Shown piece after piece: positions 57,969 through 64,000 of a stretch of 64,000 nucleotides of DNA. Origin of the DNA: Elymus sibiricus (taxonomy: Eukaryota; Streptophyta; Magnoliopsida; Poales; Poaceae); NCBI GenBank assembly GCA_039707655.1, contig CM077676.1:432551379-432615378 (forward strand), written 5' to 3'. The translations under genes and the position numbers were made by a program. The notes beneath the pieces are model-generated. The model made no database searches and had not been told where the DNA came from. It worked only from the letters and a program-made list of their open reading frames with translations. Each line of letters opens with the position of its first letter. Position 1 is the stretch's first letter.

Positions 57969-58289
57969 CCTAAAACCACTTCCCAAGAACCCATATTCGC
58001 CCGGCCCATCTAGCGATTGCCTACTGTGAGATGGAGTACTGCCTCTAAGTAGGCGAGATATAGCTCCCGCGTAGTAGCACGCCGTATCTATCTCTATTTT
58101 GACTATCAGAAGCGCCTATCAAGCGCCTTTAGCATCGGATCACACGCCAGTGCTCGCATGCCTATTAGCGGACCGCAACCCATGAAGCTCTCCTCGCTCG
58201 GCACCTAGATGTCGTTCCCTCAATGGCTTGGCTTTCTGGCTCTACTATGGTTAGCTCGGGAAAAAAACCATGCACTTGTTTTTGTGGTT
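57969..58289. other. No recognisable gene
   Basis: Mixed composition; GCGCCTATCAAGCGCC near 58112 recalls GCGCCTTAAGCGCC near 58840, so both flank the following AT-rich block. Confidence 0.35.
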
Positions 58290-58740
58290 TTGAAAGTAGT
58301 TAAAATATAAAAGAAGTTCATCTAGTTAATATATGTGCGTGAATTTTAAAATGTTTATGAATTTTAAAAATGTTCCTGAATTTGAAAAAATGTTCACAAA
58401 ATTGAATATTTTGTCATGGATCTAAAAAATGTTCGTGAATTTGAAAAAAAATCAAATTAGTAAAATTGTTCACGGTTTTAAATAAGATTAAGGGATTTGG
58501 AAAATTATTCATGGATTTGAAAAATATTCGCCAATCCAAAAAGTCATGAATTTTAAAAATTTCACAAATGCAAAAAATGTTCACAACTTTAATTTGTTTC
58601 ATGAATTTTAAAATAATAATAAAGAAAACAAACCGAAAAAATAACATCGGAAGAAAAAAAAAGTAAAAACTATAAGAAAAACAAAGAAAAGAAATAACAG
58701 GAAGGAAAAACTGAAAAACCGCTCGTGAAATCTTCTAGAA
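58290..58740. repeat. AT-rich quasi-periodic repeat block 4
   Basis: Units of ATTTTAAAAATGTTC.TGAATTT recur through 58330-58620, ending in an A-rich tract. Confidence 0.55.
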
Positions 58741-59280
58741 TCTTCACAAAACCGTATGTGAGCTTAACTGTACTTTCCTTACATGGGCCAGCCCACTACT
58801 CACTAGGTGTGCGGTATCTACACAAATAGTTGAAATCGGCGCCTTAAGCGCCAAATAGCGTTTTCCTTGACTACCAGCCGATAAATTTCTGGGTGGATCC
58901 ATAGGGTGGGCCACGGCCCACCCTATGATTTTGGGTCGGCCTATATAGTGTAGGAGATTAGGAGATGGGCCGGAGAGAAGAAAAACCCTAAACAACGGTC
59001 CAGCTTGCCATGTTGTGCGCCAGTCCGGTGGAGCCCGCCCATTCAAACGGTCCACATTCTACACCTCGGGCCCCCGATCCCTTCGGTCTTCCCTCGCTCG
59101 TGCTCTTCTTCCACTGCCCTCCTAACCACCCAGGAGCCCCCCAATACCATCCGATGTGACATGCACGGCGTGCCCACCTCCCTCCCATGTCTCGTCTTCT
59201 CCTAGATCTGACCCTCTTATCGCCTCCACGCTCTCCTCCCTCTCAGATCTCCCCTCCTATGAATCTTGCCACGCCCACCA
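58741..59280. other. No recognisable gene
   Basis: Ends in a CT-rich region (59190-59260) that could be the leader of the decayed gene that follows. Nothing else supported. Confidence 0.3.
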
Positions 59281-60330
59281 CAACATTGCCTTAGCTCCCG
59301 CTTTCCCGGGATGAGCTAATGTCATGCTGCGCCGCTCCCCGATCCCCCAAATCTCCGTCGATTGGAGCGGCGCGTGGTGTGCCCATGCCACCGCAGTCCT
59401 ATAAGGATATGCTACTCCCCCCTCTCCTTCCCAACCCAATCGGCGTCGGATCCTTGCCTTCCTCCCCTCGCCGTTCAATTTTTTTTGCCACAAGTGTTAC
59501 TCGTCAGAGCACCTTGTCTAGTCCTGCCACGACCCAGTTCGCTACCACAAGTGTGGTCATTCAGGCCACCAGAGTCCATCATGTATGTTCGACCCTCTTG
59601 ACCTTATTCCTTCATCCCCCCCTGCTCACCATCTTTTTCACATCCCCGCAGGAAATCAATAGTCGTCCATGCTCCCATTCGCGCTCTCCCTTGGACCCTC
59701 CTACTCTCCTCCACGTGAGCACTAGCTCCCGAGGTACTACCGGGAGGTGGAGGCTAAGCGCACCCAGGGGTTCCCCATGCATATGGGTCCCCAGTTCCCT
59801 CGTGGTGCTATCCCTCTGACGGCTCGAGCTCTGTCATTCCTCCGCCACATGGTGATGCCCCTGTCCCCACACCTGACTACTCCACCGTGGTCGCGACTCC
59901 TGGCAGGTCGGAGCACACATAATGCTTCATGTTGCTCGTTGTCGACCAGTCCAGGAGCCATCGCTATGTGTATGCTCTCATCACTCTATTCTAAGGCAGC
60001 CCCACTGATCTCCTCCACTGAGCTCTCGAGGTGCACGAGGCAAACCCCATGGTCGGCCCTAATGCATGCTTCCCACTACGGGTCGAGGATGACCATCTTT
60101 GCCTCGGAGGAGTCAAGAAAGCACACCACGCGCTTCTTCCCCACCACTCTCAACGGCCACACCATCCTGCTGGAGCACCTTGAGAATGGAAAAAACCGGT
60201 TTGGGTGGGAGTACACTTCCTTCGCCTAGCTCTCGGCAACGGGATTCCCCCTTGAGCATGGCACGAGGGCGATCCGCAATGCTTTCCGCTCCATCGGCAA
60301 CATGCGTTGCATCATCCCGCTCCACCATTC
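59281..60330 (+). pseudogene. Decayed zinc-knuckle (CCHC) gene
   Basis: In one frame near 59487-59595 two CCHC knuckles are readable: CHKCYSSEHLV, a stop, then SC (CX2CX4HX4C spacing kept), and YHKCGHSGHQSPSC, in which the first Cys is Tyr. In other frames downstream are GFPMHMGPQFPRGA, FFPTTLNGHTILLEHLE and, after a stop, LSATGFPLEHG. The pieces resemble a family of CCHC proteins abundant in Triticeae, perhaps LINE ORF1-like; this is from memory. Frames change repeatedly, so it is dead. Confidence 0.5.
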
Positions 60331-60993
60331 TTTTTCCTCTCTTTCTCTTGCTTTCTCCCATTCGGCTGAGAGCTCGGAGTGGGGGTCTTCCCCTATCATC
60401 ATCATCATCATCATCACCTGCATCCTCGAGATCAATTGAGCTAGAGATGCTCAATCTTGAACTCCTGGTTTCCTAATTTCTTCTCGTGCACTTCTCATTT
60501 GTCGTGAACTTTGCGAGAAAGTCTTTCAAACTATATGCCTTGTTCACATTCCTTTTTCTTCCTATCCTTGTATAGCTCTTGGACTTAGATGTCGTACTAG
60601 TTAAGTAGCACTCGGGAGATGCAGAGGATTGTTGTCACTTGATCAACACAACCCGACGACTGATTACAAAACAATGTTGGATTGCACTTCAACGATGGGG
60701 GTGGGAGGAATGGGAGATTGCATGCATAGTATTCCCCAGTCGACTTTCAAAAGGTCTCCTTGGTTTGATCGGCACCAACCATGGCACCAATGTTCATTCA
60801 ATAATAGCACAAAGATTCATCCACCTCAACCCTATAGTTCACCAATTTTATTAGCTTCTTGATGATATATGGATCGACCTCCACTTCGGGATCGTATTTA
60901 GATTTATTTCATGATGTTTATCCTCCATCAAGAAGGCAATGTCCTCGATCATAGTGGTGTGATATAAGTCATCCAATGCCGACATGAAGGTCT
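60331..60993 (+). other. Tail of the decayed gene and spacer
   Basis: A (CAT)n-like microsatellite ATCATCATCATCATCATC lies at about 60397. At 60639-60854 a frame reads WIALQRWGWEEWEIACIVFP, which looks protein-like but is not recognised. Confidence 0.3.
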
Positions 60994-62796
60994 TGTTGGA
61001 AATATGCCCTAGAGGCAATAATATTGTATTATTATATTTCCATGTTCATAATTAAGAGTTTATATTCTATGTTATAACTGCTATGATCCTAGAATACACG
61101 ATTCAGTGGAAAACTCATATGCACGTGTGGAATGATAAACGGCAAAATAAGGTTCCTAGTCTCACCTCTAAGACTGGCTCAAGTATTGTTGGTGATCATG
61201 TTTTCCAGACCTTAGGATATCGTTAAGTGTAATGATAGTCCTAAAACAACATTGAGATTATGACGTTAGCAGAACGATCATATTGAATCGACCCAAACTT
61301 GTTTGTTATACTTTGAGATAATATCGTCTGAAATCAATTGTTATAACACGGAGTGTTAACATGTGTTTTTTGCTCCTTTGACCATGATAGTATCATAGTC
61401 ACTTCTTACCGTACGATGAGCTTTGGGGTTGCTCAAACGTCATCTGTAACACGGTCATCATAACGACAACTTACAGGTTCATCGGAAAGTTTGACAAGGG
61501 ACTAGATAGCTCGAGAGTGGGATTTGCTCCTCTGACGATGGAGCGATATTCTTAAGGCTCTCTCGGTGTGACGGCATCCATCATCGTCTGGCCAGCCACA
61601 GGTGACTATGTCACGGGGATGTCGGAACATATCAACGAGAAAGAAGAACAAAACCGGTAACGAGGATGACGGTATAGTGAGCATGTGTATGACTCAAGAG
61701 AATACCGATACATCTCGGGTTTTGTAAAGTATCGTGAAGCAAAGGGAACATCACATGATAACCAAAGGTTCACTCGAATATCATTCGTATAATCATAGTG
61801 ATCGATATGGACGTCCACGGTTCCGCTATCGGTCATTGAACGAAGGGGTTTCATTCATGTCTATGATTTACCGAACCTACGGGGTCACAAGCTTAAGGAA
61901 ATCATGATCTGCTGAGTGTTAGTAGGCCGAGAGTATCGATGATTTATTTGTGGAATTGTTTCATTAATATTCGAAATAGTTTTGAGAGGAACCGGAAGCG
62001 TTTCGGGGTCACCGAAAGGGTTTCGGAGTTTATCGGGCAATACCGGGTATTACCGATAAATAATATATAGGTGGAAATTTTTTTGGAGATGCTAAATTAA
62101 TAATAAAAGGCACTAGTAATTGTTAGGAGGCTTTTTAATTTAATTTAATATTAACGGGCCTTCAAAGGCCAAGAGGTGGAAGGCAATTTGGACCACAAGG
62201 GCCCAACAAGGGTGGCGCCCCTTCTCCCCATGGAAAGGGGAGAGGGAGGCCGAATTGGAGGGGGAATCCCCCTCCTCTTGGCCGGCCAAGGGAGGGGGAC
62301 TTTCCTTCCCTCTTGTGGCGCCCCTCCTGCTCCTCCAACCTATATATACTAGAGATTTTAGCACTTTTGAACACACAAGTTTCGGAGCCTCCTCTAGCTC
62401 TCTAGTTCTAGTTCTAGTTGATCAATTAGAGCTTGACCTAGATCCTCTACTCCTCATAATTAGAAGCCCAGTGGGGTTCTAATCTCCTCCCTCTAATTCT
62501 CCGGCAATGATTAGCTCTGGAAGGCGAAGCGCTGCCGGATCGTGAAGACCGTACGCTTGCAACCAAGTAGAGAGGCCGTGCTTTCGGTCTTCCGTTCGAG
62601 GGATCGTTCATGGGCGGTTCGTGGGATCGTTCATCTACGGTTCGAGGGACTCCAAGTACGATCTACACCGACTCGTCTACTTCCGCTGCACTCCGGAGTC
62701 GGTAACGATCGTGATCCAAACCGTTTATGCATCTTCATATTGTTCCTGGGTGTTCGTAGGGCGATTTTTTTTTGTTTTCTACTACGTTTCCCAACA
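60994..62796 (+). repeat. 5' LTR of a Copia element (Copia-3)
   Basis: It runs from TGTTGGAAATATGCCC to TTTCCCAACA, 1803 bp, with a primer site directly behind. The first bases match the BARE/WIS/Angela pattern closely. TATA-like CCTATATATACTAG lies at about 62338. It is related to, but distinct from, the Copia-1 LTR. The element continues past the window, so its 3' LTR and target duplication cannot be seen. Confidence 0.87.
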
Positions 62797-62797
62797 G

Positions 62798-62810
62798 TGG
62801 CATCATGAGC
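62798..62810 (+). promoter_or_regulatory. Copia-3 primer-binding site
   Basis: TGGCATCATGAGC, a degenerate initiator-Met tRNA primer site, one base after the LTR end. Confidence 0.72.
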
Positions 62811-64000
62811 GGTTCTATGAGTAGATGCAGGTTTCGATCTAGATCATATGTGGATGTGAGAGTTTGATGTTCTTGCTATGCTTCCCTCGAGTGTTGCTTC
62901 GGTTCAGTTCATTGGCGGCATGATGTAGCTTTGTACAAAGTTCTGACAATCGATCGGCTCTGGCTGTCGATGATCTGCTAATAGTTCTTTGGGCTTCATC
63001 ATAGTCAAGAATTCTGAACCGTCGCAAACACAAGAGGGCGATGAAGATGAACGATCTTCTAGGGGGTCATGCGTATTTGACGAAGTTTAGTGTGGGGCTA
63101 GAGATTTTTAATTAAGTCTCTTCCCTCACACACCCCGAAAGTTAATCTAGCTACTAGAATTATCGCATTGATTGTGTATGTAGGTAGCTAGTATTATCCG
63201 GAAACCCTAGAAGCCACGTAATTAAAATTTGCCAAACCGATTAGAGGACGTCTAACTTGGTTTTGCAGGTTTGCATATGATATGGTATAGCCTTCGTCAT
63301 GATAATGAGTTTATGTATGAGATGGTTATATGTTGTAATGTTAAGTGGCCTGCGCGTCACGGCATGATGGCTGGAGCCACGGGATTGCCACTTTAATGTA
63401 ATAGATGTAGAGAGAGCCTACAGGTTACAGGTGATGGTGGCAAGGATACACGAAGAAACCGGAGCTTCACCAGGCGCAGGGAGGAGGTGCTGAAATTTTC
63501 ATGCCACGGCAGCGTTTTCTGAAATTAGTGCCACGGCAACGTTTTTGAAACGGTCACCACGGCAACGTTTTCTGAAATTGCCGCCACGGCAGCGTTTTTT
63601 GAAACGGCTGCCACGGCAACGATTTTTCTACCACCACGGCGACGTTTCAACTGAAGATTCAAGAAGACCGTGAAGACTTCCTGGCACCCAGGGCTATACC
63701 ATATCATGCTATTATGAATTACCTGAGATGTTTATCCCTTTGTTGTTTGCACCCTTTGATTGCGCAGTAGTCAATTATTAGGGTGATCTCTCACAGTAAA
63801 TATCAAGTTAAAAGGTGCTCTTCCCAGTGTTGCAACCGTCTATAACACGTAGCATTCCGGAGTGCGTCATGTCCACATGAGTACAGACGGGTTGTGAGGT
63901 GTAAGATGGGGATGGTCAGACCATGTATGCAGATAGCACTCGGTTGTCTTGAAGTTCTGGTAGAATCGTTCTGAGCTCGGAGCACGAAGCATCGAAAGAT
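62811..64000 (+). mobile_element. Copia-3 leader, continuing past the window
   Basis: Collinear with the Copia-1 leader at 13.9-15.0 kb (shared CTTTGGG.TTC.TCATAGT.AAG, TCTAACTTGGTTTTGCAGG and TTAGGGTGATCTCTCAC). No coding frame is reached before the end of the window. A repeat cluster absent from Copia-1 is inserted at 63390-63690. Confidence 0.75.
63496..63650 (+). repeat. GCCACGGCAACGTTTT minisatellite in the Copia-3 leader
   Basis: GCCACGGCA.CGTTTT(C/T)TGAAA recurs five to six times at about 28-30 base spacing, each followed by ACGG or ATT and a short variable linker. The corresponding place in the Copia-1 leader lacks it. Confidence 0.8.

Noticed and set aside
63496..63650. CRISPR-like array of repeats and spacers
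   Set aside because: The repeats are diverged, the linkers short and unequal, and the context is a plant retrotransposon leader.

Overview
This window is eukaryotic, and almost certainly from a Triticeae grass (wheat, Aegilops, rye or barley relatives). The clearest pointer is the pair of Copia-type LTR families at 12 kb and 61 kb, whose first bases (TG..GGA.ATATGCCCTAGAGG) are like those of the BARE/WIS/Angela group. The deep nesting of LTR retrotransposons, the TGATACGTC... Gypsy LTRs and a CACTA transposon with GTAGCGC subterminal repeats fit the same origin. There are no tRNA, rRNA or bacterial-style genes. The two plausible host loci are F-box genes, one of them broken, plus a few decayed gene fragments.

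Layout. 0-12 kb holds small decayed elements: a TTTTTGCTGGAACC repeat field, a MITE-like element, a LINE 3' end, two related short DNA transposons joined by a hairpin, and a LINE RNase H remnant. 12-36.9 kb is a nest. An old Copia element (5' LTR 11994-13885, 3' LTR from 18940) has a Gypsy element (19792-33994, 5-bp target duplication with one mismatch) inserted in its 3' LTR. That Gypsy element has a complete CACTA transposon (24893-28773, 3-bp target duplication CAC) inside its pol gene, between RNase H and integrase. The same Copia 3' LTR runs into the start of a second Copia LTR (34883), which is cut by a second Gypsy LTR (35161-36852). 36.9-42.4 kb is a 3.5-kb palindrome made of two head-to-head copies of a Mutator-like (MULE) transposase, plus the upstream part of one copy.

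45.2-50.7 kb is the gene island: an F-box pseudogene with a single nonsense codon and, 3 kb further on, an apparently intact F-box paralogue in the same orientation with the same 5'-UTR intron position. 52.1-53.5 kb is an internally deleted PIF/Harbinger element. 54.2-58.7 kb is AT-rich repeat with two small retroposed insertions, each with target duplications. 59.3-60.3 kb is a decayed zinc-knuckle gene. 61-64 kb is the 5' LTR and leader of another Copia element that runs off the window.

The strongest lead is the CACTA transposon. I see no transposase in it, but it carries a four-exon gene with canonical GT/AG splice sites that together give an uninterrupted 278-residue protein resembling the plant B3 DNA-binding fold. 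The second lead is the MULE palindrome, whose junctions record how it formed. All family calls come from reading the sequence; no database search was possible.
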